From: a bacterium
GTDB lineage: Bacteria; Myxococcota_A; Bradymonadia; UBA7976; UBA1532
Assembly: GCA_030424955.1 (NCBI GenBank)
Contig: JAUHVS010000442.1
Location: forward strand, 1 to 5,570
Reading direction: 5' to 3'
DNA: 5,570 bases
Part shown: positions 1-5,570 of the stretch, in pieces
Position numbering within the stretch: the first letter of the stretch is position 1
Layout: each line of letters opens with the position of its first letter
Made by a program: the position numbers and the translations under genes
The notes under the pieces: generated by a model
Databases searched by the model: none
Told to the model about the DNA's origin: nothing
Seen by the model: only the letters and a program-made list of their open reading frames with translations

Positions 1-197
1 GACCGGGGCCTCTGCGACGCCCCGGGGCTGGGCGATGCGACCGCCGGCGCAGGCGCCGGGGCCCGGTCCACGCCGGGCTCGATGGCGCCCGGTGGCGACG
101 CCCCAGACGGCCCACGCTCACCCACGCCGGGCGCCCACCAGGCCCACGCCAGGGCGGCCACGCCCCCCACCATCAACAGCGCGTTGCGCGTCTTCAC
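1..197 (-). CDS. Putative secreted or membrane-anchored protein, N-terminal 65 codons only (3' end outside window)
   Basis: This short partial gene starts at a GTG (197-195) overlapping the TGA of the giant gene as GTGA. It stays open to the left edge. The visible protein starts MKTRNALLMVGG, with basic residues K2 and R4, followed by a hydrophobic stretch at about residues 6-22 rich in Ala and Trp (AALAWAWWAPG). After that comes a low-complexity linker of Ala, Pro, Gly and Ser at about 24-65, including an APAPAPA run. This is the pattern of a signal peptide or N-in membrane anchor followed by a flexible spacer. An AWA at 17-19 could be a signal peptidase I site. There is no cysteine, so it is not a lipoprotein. 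An ATG at codon 9 (173-171) is a weaker alternative start because it would cut into the hydrophobic segment and lose the basic end. The functional domain lies beyond the window. The overlap and ribosome binding site suggest co-expression with the giant protein; the function is unrecognised. Confidence 0.78.
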   Translation of the reverse strand, partial: MKTRNALLMVGGVAALAWAWWAPGVGERGPSGASPPGAIEPGVDRAPAPAPAVASPSPGASQRPR

Positions 198-3100
198 TGG
201 CCCGCCTCCACGTTCAGCCGCACCTCACCCAAGCGCCACGTGATCGAGTGGCCCACCTGCACCCGCAGCGTCGCGGGCCCCGCGTCGGCGAAGTCCCAGC
301 GCACGGTGGCCTCACCCGCCGCGGCGTCCACCGCCTCGAGCGCGCACGCCCCGGCGCTGACCTGGCAGCTCGGCGCGACCCCCGCCGCCGGCGCCCAGCG
401 CACCCGCCAGCGGGCCGAGTCGCCCGCCTGCACCGGCCCCACCGGCCCCTCCAACCGCACGGGGGTCAGGGGCACCGCCAGCAGGCCCGAGGGGCCCGCC
501 GCGATCCACGCCACGTCGCCGTTGATGGCCCAGCCGTACGGCCCCGCCCCCGAGGGCGAGAACGCGCCCCCGTCCCGCGGCGCCTGCGGGGCCGGCAGTG
601 ACACCGCCCCCACCGCCCGGTCGCCGGGCAGGCCGCCCGGCGCGTCCCACCAGCGCAGGCGCCCGCCGGCCAGCAGCGCCCAGGTCTGCAGCGACGCCTG
701 GTGCAGCAGCCGGCCCGGGGCCCGCGCCGACATCCGGGTCCGGGGCGCCTCGGCCGGCTGCTCGCCCACCACGAAGTCGTAGCGCTGGTCGTCCTGGAAC
801 ACCGAGAACACGTCGCCCACCAGGGCCGCGGCCGGCGAGGGCGACGTGAGGAACATGAACGGGCTGGGCAGGCCCGGGGGCGCCTGCAGCAGCGCGCCGC
901 CCGGCAGCGCCACCGGCGCCGTGGGATCGCTCAGGTCGAACAGCGCGTAGTCGGCCTGCTCGCTCAGCCACACCAGCAGCCGGCGGGCGTCGGGATCATA
1001 GGCGCCGAGCTGGCCGTTGGCCGCGAAGGGCTCGCCCACCGGCGCCGGCGCGCCCCCGCTCAGGTCGTAGACCTGGTAGCCCATGAAGCCCAGGTCCAGC
1101 AGCACGTGCAGGGTGTCCAGGCGCCAGGCCGCCTTGGGCTCGCTCGGGAGATCCACGGCGTCACCCAGGAAGAGCGCCCCGTTCGCCCCCAGCCCGATGC
1201 GGCGCAGCCGGGCGCTCACGGGGCCCGTGCGCTCGGCGATGGCGCCGCCGGCGCCGTTGACCACCAGCAGGATGGGCTCGTCCGCCAGCGGCGGGTCGTA
1301 GGGCGCGAAGCCCTGCGCCTCCACCCCGCCCTCGGTGAGGCGGTAGGTGCCCACGCCGGCGCGGCCGGCCGCCAGGGTGCGGCCGCCGTCCGCGGCCACC
1401 ACCGTGGGCGCGCGCTCGGCGGCCACGGCGGGCCACGGCAGCCCCCGCGGCACGTCCAGCGCGTGGACGCTGATCACCCCCGGCGCGGCGCCGCTGCCCT
1501 CGGCGGGCACCCAGAGCGCCTCCGGGGCCTCGGGCGGCCACAGGGCGAAGGCCCCCGCCGGCGCGTCGGGCCCCGGGAACCCGGGCCCCACGGTGGCGCG
1601 ATCGGCGCCCAGGGCCACGGCGTCCACCAGCCCGGGCCGCGCGATGGAGATGGCGAAGAGCTGGTCGGACACCGCCGCCAGCGACTGGAACAGATCGGGC
1701 TGGGCGAAGTCGCCCGCCAGCGGCGTCACGGGCCCGGGCGTGGTGGGATCGGCCAGCCCCACCCGCAGCAGCCGGAAGGCCACCGGATCGGCCGGCAGGC
1801 CCAGCACCAGCAAGCCATCGTCGGCCACCAGCAGGCGGGTGATGCTGTGCCCCGCGACGGCCTCGACGCTACCCCAGACGGCCTCCTGCCCCGTCAGATC
1901 CAGCGCCTGGATGCCCTCGGGCAGCGCCTGGGTGCCGGCGATGGCCACGTAGGCGAAGTCGCCGTGCACCACCACGTCCCGCGCCACGCGGCCGTCGGGC
2001 ACCGTGGTGTCGAAGCGCACCACCCACCCGTCGGGCGAGGCGTCGGCCAGGCGCAGCTCGCCCGTGCGGCGGTTGAAGGCCAGCGCCCGCCCCGCCGACA
2101 GCACCACCGTGCCGTCGAAGCTCACGTCGATGGGCAGCGGCGCCAGCAGGGCCGGCGCGGCGGGGTCGCTCACGTCGATGGTGATCAGCGTGCGGCCGTC
2201 GCTCAGGAAGCAGGCGCGGCCGCCGTCCACCCCCACGAACCGCCCGGCGGACACCGGGAACTGGCTGAGCACCTGCCGGGTCACGGGATCGATCAGGTGG
2301 ATCTGCTGGGCCTGCGGCTCGTGGGCCACCACCAGATCGGCGCTGGCGTGCAGGCTCAGCTCGAACTCGCTGATGGCCAGCCGCGTCTCGGCCGGCGCGG
2401 GCGGCAACGCCGCGGGCGGCCCGCCCAGGCGCACCACCGTGCGATCGCGGTCCGCCACCGCCCCCTGCCGCACCGTCAGCTCGAAGGTCAACTCCCCGGG
2501 CCCATCGGGGGCCAGGAAGCGCGCCAGCGGCCGGTTCGCGTTGACGATCCGCACCGCCGGGCCGCCGATCTGGGTCCAGGTGTAGAAGGCGCCCGGCGGC
2601 GCCGCCGAGGCGCTGCCGTCCAGCCAGATCCAGGCGCCCCCCAGCGTGGCCTGGTCGGCCCCCGCCTCGGCCTGGGGCCCGGCGGGCGGGCCGGGCGTGG
2701 CCTCCACCGTCGCGGCCGGGCCCTCGTTGCCCGAGTGATCGTAGGCCACCACCCGGTAGCGATAGGTCACCGCCGGATCGGCGGGGCTGTGCAGGGCCGC
2801 GTCGGCGAGCCCGTCGAACAGCGGCGCTTCGGGGCCCGCCTGGGGCGCGATGGGCGCCACCGTCACCCGCACCCCGGCCAGATCGGCGGCGTCCGGCAGG
2901 GTCCACAGCAGCTGCACCCGCTCCGGGCCCGGCACGGCGCGCAGGGCGGTCACCGCCGGCGGGGGCGCGGCGTCGTCGGGCACGCGCACGGTGCGGCTGC
3001 TGGGCAGCGACACCAGGCCGCCGGCGCTCAGCGTGAAGGCCGAGTAGTGGTAGCGCCGCCCGGGCTCGACGGCGGCGTCCACGAACACCCCGGCCCCCCC

Positions 3101-5570
3101 GCGCGCCACCTCGGCGCCCTGCGCCAGGGTCTGCGGCGCCGTCTGGGTCGAGCGCCGGATCACCACGAGCTCTTCGGGGTTGGCCGCGGGCTGCCACCGC
3201 AGGGTGACCGCGCCGCCCGCCGCCTGGGCCTCGAAGCCCCGGGGCGCCGCCGGCCGCGGATCGCCCTCGGGCGCCACCACCACGACCTGGGGCGCGCCCG
3301 GCCGTCCCAGCCGGTCGAAGGCCCGCACCAGGTACTCGTAGCGGCGCCCGTTGATCAGCGCCTCGTCGGTGTAGGCGAGCACCGCCCCCAGGGCGAAGCG
3401 GGCCGTGCCGAAGCCGTCCACCTCCCGGCGGATCACCTCGACCCGCTCCGCCGCCCGCCCCGCCGTCAGGGTCCAGTCCAGGCGCACCTGCCGGTCCCCG
3501 GCCGTGGCCACCAGCGTCTCCACCGCCGGCGGCGGCTGGATGACCAGGTCGCCCACCTGCAGGATGTCGGCCTGCGCCCGCGCCGCGGGGCTCAGGTTGC
3601 CCGCGAAGTCCTGGGCGAAGGCCGAGTAGAACTGGCGCCCACCGTCCAACACCTCGTCGGTGAAGGCCTCGCCCGGGCCGCGGTAGACCAGCTGGCCCTC
3701 CGCCGGCCCCGGGTGGCGCAGGCCGCTGCGGCGCACCACCACGAAGGCCACGTCGGGCGCGGCGGGGCGCTGCCAGCGCAGGGCCGCGTGCCCCACGCCG
3801 GGCGTGGCCGTGAAGCCCGCCACCGGAGCCGGCGGCGCGTTCACCGTCACCGCCAGCGCCTGGGGGCCCGGCACCACCCGATCGCCTGCCCCCAGCGCGA
3901 AGGCCCGGTAGTGCCAGGTCTGGCCGGGCGCCAGGCCCTGGTGGGTGGCCGTGTCGGCGACGCCCTCGTAGACCAGGACGCCTTGGGCGGGCGTCTGTGG
4001 GGCCACCGTGGCGTCCGCGCGGATCTGCACCCGCTCGAAGCCGCCCGGCTGGCCCAGCGAAGGCGGGTTGGTCCAGCTCAGCACCACCCGATCGTCGAAG
4101 CCCTCGGCCGTCAGCGCCGTGACCCCCGCCGGCACCGCGGCGCCCGGCCCGGCCACCGGCCGCCCGTCAAGCCCGCGCTCCACCACCTCGGCCATCTGCG
4201 CCGGCGTCAGCGCCACGCCGTCCCAGCGGGCGAGGTCGTCGATGAGCCCCACGAAGGGCGCGCCCTGGCCGCCCGGCAGCGGCCGCGCGATGGCCCGGCT
4301 GTCCCCCAGGCTCAGCCGCTCGCAACCCTCGCGCGTGTCCATGAGGCGGCCGTCGAGGTACAGCCCCACCTGCTGCGCGCGCACGTCGTAGGTCACGCCC
4401 ACCTGGTGCCACTCGCCGGGCGCCACGGGCACCTCGGCGCTCACCAGGCTGCGGCTGAAGACCGCCCCGCACCCGCCCACGCTCACCAGCCGGTTGTCGG
4501 CGTCCAGGTCGAGCTGGATCCGCGGCGTGCCGTCGGCGTCGCCCAGGGCCAGCAGCGTGGCCGGCCCGGCGGCCGCCGGGTTCACCCACAGGCTGTAGCT
4601 GACGTTCACCACCGGCTGGTTGCTCAGGCTCAGGTCCAGGGCCGCCGCGGCGTCCACCGCGAAGGCCTGCCCCTGCACCCCGGGGCGCCCCGTCTGCACC
4701 CCCGCCGCGCCCCAGGTCAGGGCCGCCGCCGGGTCGTCGCGGTCGGCGGCGAAGGGCACGCTGGCCAGCCGGCGCGCGCCCAGGTCCACGTGCTCGTCGT
4801 CGAAGTCGAAGTAGGTCAGGCCCACCTCGGGCACCGGCTGGGGCACCTCGCACACCAGGCCGGGATCGAACTCCACCGCCTGCCGGGCCCGGGCGTCGCC
4901 CACCCCGAAGGCCTCCAGCAGCACCAGCAGCGGCCCGGCCAGCTCGTCGCGGATGACCTCGTTGGTCCACGAGGGCCCCTGCCAGCCGAAGATGCGCTTG
5001 GTGTACGTGTCGAAGGGGAGCTCCAGCACCAGCGAGATGTGGCCCGTGAGCAGCCGCAGCGTCTGCGCCGCCAGGATCCGGGCGCTGAGCGCGTCGGGCG
5101 CCACCGCCCGCGGGCCGCCGTAGCCGCCGTCCACCGTCAGCGGGAAGCCCAGGCGGATCAGCGTCACGTCGCCGCGCACCCCGATGGAGGCGCCGGGGAT
5201 GCCCAGCGAGGCCTGCGCATAGGCCGTGGCGCTCACCGAGGGCTCGATGCGGGTGTGGCTCTCGTCGTGGCCGTCGAAGGGATCGGCGTCGGCGGCGCAG
5301 CGGTCGCCCTCGCGCTGGATGTTCACCGCCAGCGCCGCCTGCCCGGCGATGCCCGCCCGCACGGTGACGGGCACCACGCCCACGGTGAAGGTCTTCTCCT
5401 CATCGCGCCGGCGCTCGTAGTCCGGGGCGGCCGCGAAGAAGAAGCTGTGGCGCGTCCCCTGGCGGGTGCCGCGCTCCACGTGGCCGGTGTACAGGGCGTT
5501 GCCCAGCACCTCCAGGTCGATGGCCGCCGTGTCCCGTGGCCGCCCGGGCACCGGGCTGATCACGCTCGCG
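194..5570 (-). CDS. Giant multidomain putative extracellular protein (LamG, five FN3, PKD-like, beta-propeller), 5' end outside window
   Basis: This is probably a secreted or surface-attached binding or adhesion protein. No catalytic motif was seen, so no enzymatic role is proposed. The frame is open for 1791 codons from the right edge to a TGA at 194-196. The first in-window start candidate is a GTG at 5563, used here as residue 1, but the frame continues upstream of it through GCG AGC to the edge. No signal peptide follows that GTG, so it is probably internal and the gene 5'-partial. Domains in order: unassigned beta-rich module (about 57-200), LamG-like (248-467), FN3 x5 (478-957), PKD-like (963-1047), propeller repeats (1060-1700), Ig-like (1702-1789). 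Only seven cysteines occur (89, 238, 365, 414, 1118, 1733, 1740). Third codon positions are almost all G or C where checked. Its stop overlaps the start of the next gene. The coding call is near certain; extracellular location is inferred from domain content; the biological role is unknown. Confidence 0.95.
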   Translation of the reverse strand, partial: ASVISPVPGRPRDTAAIDLEVLGNALYTGHVERGTRQGTRHSFFFAAAPDYERRRDEEKTFTVGVVPVTVRAGIAGQAALAVNIQREGDRCAADADPFDGHDESHTRIEPSVSATAYAQASLGIPGASIGVRGDVTLIRLGFPLTVDGGYGGPRAVAPDALSARILAAQTLRLLTGHISLVLELPFDTYTKRIFGWQGPSWTNEVIRDELAGPLLVLLEAFGVGDARARQAVEFDPGLVCEVPQPVPEVGLTYFDFDDEHVDLGARRLASVPFAADRDDPAAALTWGAAGVQTGRPGVQGQAFAVDAAAALDLSLSNQPVVNVSYSLWVNPAAAGPATLLALGDADGTPRIQLDLDADNRLVSVGGCGAVFSRSLVSAEVPVAPGEWHQVGVTYDVRAQQVGLYLDGRLMDTREGCERLSLGDSRAIARPLPGGQGAPFVGLIDDLARWDGVALTPAQMAEVVERGLDGRPVAGPGAAVPAGVTALTAEGFDDRVVLSWTNPPSLGQPGGFERVQIRADATVAPQTPAQGVLVYEGVADTATHQGLAPGQTWHYRAFALGAGDRVVPGPQALAVTVNAPPAPVAGFTATPGVGHAALRWQRPAAPDVAFVVVRRSGLRHPGPAEGQLVYRGPGEAFTDEVLDGGRQFYSAFAQDFAGNLSPAARAQADILQVGDLVIQPPPAVETLVATAGDRQVRLDWTLTAGRAAERVEVIRREVDGFGTARFALGAVLAYTDEALINGRRYEYLVRAFDRLGRPGAPQVVVVAPEGDPRPAAPRGFEAQAAGGAVTLRWQPAANPEELVVIRRSTQTAPQTLAQGAEVARGGAGVFVDAAVEPGRRYHYSAFTLSAGGLVSLPSSRTVRVPDDAAPPPAVTALRAVPGPERVQLLWTLPDAADLAGVRVTVAPIAPQAGPEAPLFDGLADAALHSPADPAVTYRYRVVAYDHSGNEGPAATVEATPGPPAGPQAEAGADQATLGGAWIWLDGSASAAPPGAFYTWTQIGGPAVRIVNANRPLARFLAPDGPGELTFELTVRQGAVADRDRTVVRLGGPPAALPPAPAETRLAISEFELSLHASADLVVAHEPQAQQIHLIDPVTRQVLSQFPVSAGRFVGVDGGRACFLSDGRTLITIDVSDPAAPALLAPLPIDVSFDGTVVLSAGRALAFNRRTGELRLADASPDGWVVRFDTTVPDGRVARDVVVHGDFAYVAIAGTQALPEGIQALDLTGQEAVWGSVEAVAGHSITRLLVADDGLLVLGLPADPVAFRLLRVGLADPTTPGPVTPLAGDFAQPDLFQSLAAVSDQLFAISIARPGLVDAVALGADRATVGPGFPGPDAPAGAFALWPPEAPEALWVPAEGSGAAPGVISVHALDVPRGLPWPAVAAERAPTVVAADGGRTLAAGRAGVGTYRLTEGGVEAQGFAPYDPPLADEPILLVVNGAGGAIAERTGPVSARLRRIGLGANGALFLGDAVDLPSEPKAAWRLDTLHVLLDLGFMGYQVYDLSGGAPAPVGEPFAANGQLGAYDPDARRLLVWLSEQADYALFDLSDPTAPVALPGGALLQAPPGLPSPFMFLTSPSPAAALVGDVFSVFQDDQRYDFVVGEQPAEAPRTRMSARAPGRLLHQASLQTWALLAGGRLRWWDAPGGLPGDRAVGAVSLPAPQAPRDGGAFSPSGAGPYGWAINGDVAWIAAGPSGLLAVPLTPVRLEGPVGPVQAGDSARWRVRWAPAAGVAPSCQVSAGACALEAVDAAAGEATVRWDFADAGPATLRVQVGHSITWRLGEVRLNVEAGQ
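197..460 (-). other. Domain: C-terminal Ig-like module (residues about 1702-1789)
   Basis: The last 88 residues have the strand pattern of an Ig-like or PKD-like sandwich: VGPVQAGDSARWRVRW, a cysteine pair C1733/C1740 in PSCQVSAGACA, EATVRWDFADAGPATLRVQVG and a final VRLNVEAG strand. The W-x-F-x-x-x-G-x-x-x-L-x-V segment is the usual last third of such folds. There is no LPXTG, type IX CTA, PEP-CTERM or MYXO-CTERM sorting tail: the protein ends directly after the fold, so surface retention, if any, must come from elsewhere. Confidence 0.6.
205..209 (-). promoter_or_regulatory. Ribosome binding site (GGAGG) for the downstream small gene
   Basis: On the minus strand GGAGG lies seven bases before the GTG at 197, inside codons for the last residues (V-E-A) of the giant protein. 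A full Shine-Dalgarno core at ideal spacing supports choosing the GTG over the in-frame ATG at 173-171. It also supports translational coupling through the GTGA stop/start overlap. Confidence 0.75.
464..2386 (-). repeat. Beta-propeller region of degenerate LVIVD-like repeats (residues about 1060-1700)
   Basis: Blade-like units recur every 40-50 residues. The clearest are LITIDVSDPAAPALL (1126-1140), LRVGLADPTTPGPV (1266-1279), YQVYDLSGGAPAPVG (1496-1510) and YALFDLSDPTAPVALP (1539-1554). Others are GDFAYVAIAG (1201-1210), GLLVLGLP (1250-1257), TLHVLLDLG (1484-1492), RLLVWLSE (1528-1535) and GDVAWIAAGPSGLLAVPL (1692-1699 plus the following strand). The D-L/V-S-D-P-x-x-P ending after an I-x-x-I-D type strand is characteristic of LVIVD repeats, which build propellers in bacterial surface proteins. 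About 14 such units can be picked out by eye, enough for two seven-bladed propellers. No active-site motif is visible, so a ligand- or partner-binding role is inferred. Confidence 0.72.
2423..2677 (-). other. Domain: PKD-like (residues about 963-1047)
   Basis: The domain shows the bacterial PKD/REJ-type signature. It begins AEAGADQATLGG, continues with WLDGSASA (980-987), then has the diagnostic FYTWTQIGGPAVRI (993-1006) with its W-x-Q-x-x-G-P-x-V core. It closes with ELTFELTVRQG (1024-1034) and a D-x-D-R-T-V-V strand. This fold is an extracellular beta-sandwich in surface proteins and secreted polymer-degrading enzymes. Here it sits between the FN3 rod and the propeller block and probably acts as a spacer. 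Confidence 0.85.
2693..4132 (-). repeat. Five tandem fibronectin type III domains (protein-level repeat)
   Basis: Approximate residue ranges are 478-576, 579-672, 680-765, 772-862 and 870-957. Each starts with a P-x-x-V/F-x-A segment, has a V-x-L-x-W strand (VVLSWTNP, AALRWQRP, VRLDWTLT, VTLRWQPA, VQLLWTLP) and ends with a Y-x-Y/Y-R-x-x-A-F/Y strand (WHYRAFA, FYSAFAQD, YEYLVRAFD, YHYSAFT, YRYRVVAYD). Repeats 2, 3 and 4 share an internal V-I/V-R-R strand (VVVRRS, VEVIRRE, VVIRRS). Repeats 1 and 4 share APQTxAQG, and repeat 5 has the related APQAGPEA. Proline-rich linkers (NAPPAP, IQPPPA, AAPPPA) separate several of them. The likely role is as rigid spacers or protein/polysaccharide contact modules that extend the other domains away from the surface. 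Confidence 0.9.
4163..4822 (-). other. Domain: LamG/concanavalin A-like jelly-roll (residues about 248-467)
   Basis: The domain opens with the LamG-type start GLTYFDFDDEHVDLG. The core strand VNVSYSLWVNP (319-329) follows, then LLALGDADG and the hallmark GEWHQVGVTYD (383-393). Next come VGLYLDGRLMDT (399-410) and the closing FVGLIDDLARWDGVALTPAQM (437-457), in which the I-D-D-L-x-x-W-x-x-x-L-T pattern is typical of bacterial LamG_3 domains. C365 and C414 are placed to form the disulfide often found in this fold. The family usually binds carbohydrate or protein ligands outside the cell; the ligand here is unknown. Confidence 0.88.
4964..5395 (-). other. Domain: unassigned beta-rich N-terminal module of the giant protein (residues about 57-200)
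   Basis: The region alternates hydrophobic and small residues in beta-strand fashion. Key segments are VGVVPVTVRAGIAGQAALAV (61-80), LGIPGASIGVRGDVTLIRL (120-138), LTGHISLVLELP (172-183) and IFGWQG (191-196). The pattern is a GxVPVxVxxGxxG strand pair, a GIPGAS turn and a terminal FGWQG. It gives me a faint memory of a module in other large secreted myxobacterial-type proteins, but I cannot name a family and treat it as unassigned. C89 and C238 (just after the module) could pair. The module may extend upstream beyond the edge. A sheet-rich binding or scaffold domain is inferred from strand pattern only. Confidence 0.5.

Noticed and set aside
1..67. Imperfect inverted repeat: gaccggggcc at 1-10 against ggcccggtc at 59-67, considered as a terminator or hairpin.
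   Set aside because: The match has a one-base mismatch in length, the loop is long, there is no T-run, and it lies inside the Pro/Ala-rich coding part of the downstream gene where such GC-rich matches arise by chance.
35..782. Two long plus-strand open frames (35-601 and 240-782) encoding Arg/Pro/Ala-rich proteins.
   Set aside because: They lie opposite the giant gene and its downstream neighbour. Their low-complexity Arg/Pro/Ala composition is what antisense frames in GC-rich coding DNA give, and they show no domain or convincing ribosome binding site.
236..1854. GHSIT pentapeptide occurring twice in the giant protein (residues 1238-1242 and 1771-1775).
   Set aside because: The two copies lie in different folds (propeller and Ig-like) and their flanks do not align, so this is most likely coincidence.
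1869..3197. A 442-residue minus-strand open frame overlapping the FN3, PKD-like and propeller region in another frame.
   Set aside because: Its translation is dominated by Arg, Gly and Ala with no fold-like pattern, while the overlapping main frame encodes clear FN3 and PKD-like domains. It is an out-of-frame shadow.
5168..5176. RGD tripeptide at residues 130-132 of the giant protein, a possible integrin-type adhesion motif.
   Set aside because: It falls within a predicted beta-strand (GVRGDVTLIRL) in a bacterial protein. A three-residue match has little weight without evidence of a host partner or an exposed loop.

Overview
The window is very GC-rich DNA (about three quarters G+C by eye). 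It is almost entirely filled by one minus-strand gene: a giant multidomain protein of at least 1791 residues, with no stop in frame from the right edge to position 194. Its codons end almost always in G or C where I checked, which marks this frame as the coding one. GC content this high, together with a large modular extracellular-type protein (LamG-like, FN3, PKD-like, beta-propeller, Ig-like), suggests a Gram-negative predator-like or soil/marine lineage such as Myxococcota or a related deltaproteobacterial group. No marker gene confirms this, so the taxonomy is a low-confidence inference.

Layout along the protein, which runs right to left in the window: (1) an N-terminal beta-rich module of unknown family, cut by the right edge so that the true start and any signal peptide are not visible (about 4964-5570); (2) a LamG/concanavalin A-like domain (about 4163-4822); (3) five tandem fibronectin type III domains (about 2693-4132); (4) one PKD-like domain (about 2423-2677); (5) about 640 residues of degenerate beta-propeller repeats with LVIVD-like signatures, enough for two seven-bladed propellers (about 464-2386); (6) a C-terminal Ig-like domain with a close cysteine pair (197-460).

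A second minus-strand gene begins at the stop codon of the giant gene through a GTGA overlap (194-197). It has a strong GGAGG ribosome binding site seven bases upstream, inside the last codons of the giant gene. It runs off the left edge, and only 65 codons are visible: a short basic N-terminus, a hydrophobic Trp/Ala-rich segment, then an Ala/Pro/Gly-rich linker, as in a secreted or membrane-anchored protein. The arrangement implies one transcript with translational coupling, and possibly an envelope partner of the giant protein.

No RNA genes, mobile elements, CRISPR arrays, promoters or terminators are evident. There is essentially no intergenic DNA here. The window does not show an obvious defence or enzymatic system; what merits attention is the unassigned N-terminal module, the long propeller block and the coupled small gene.
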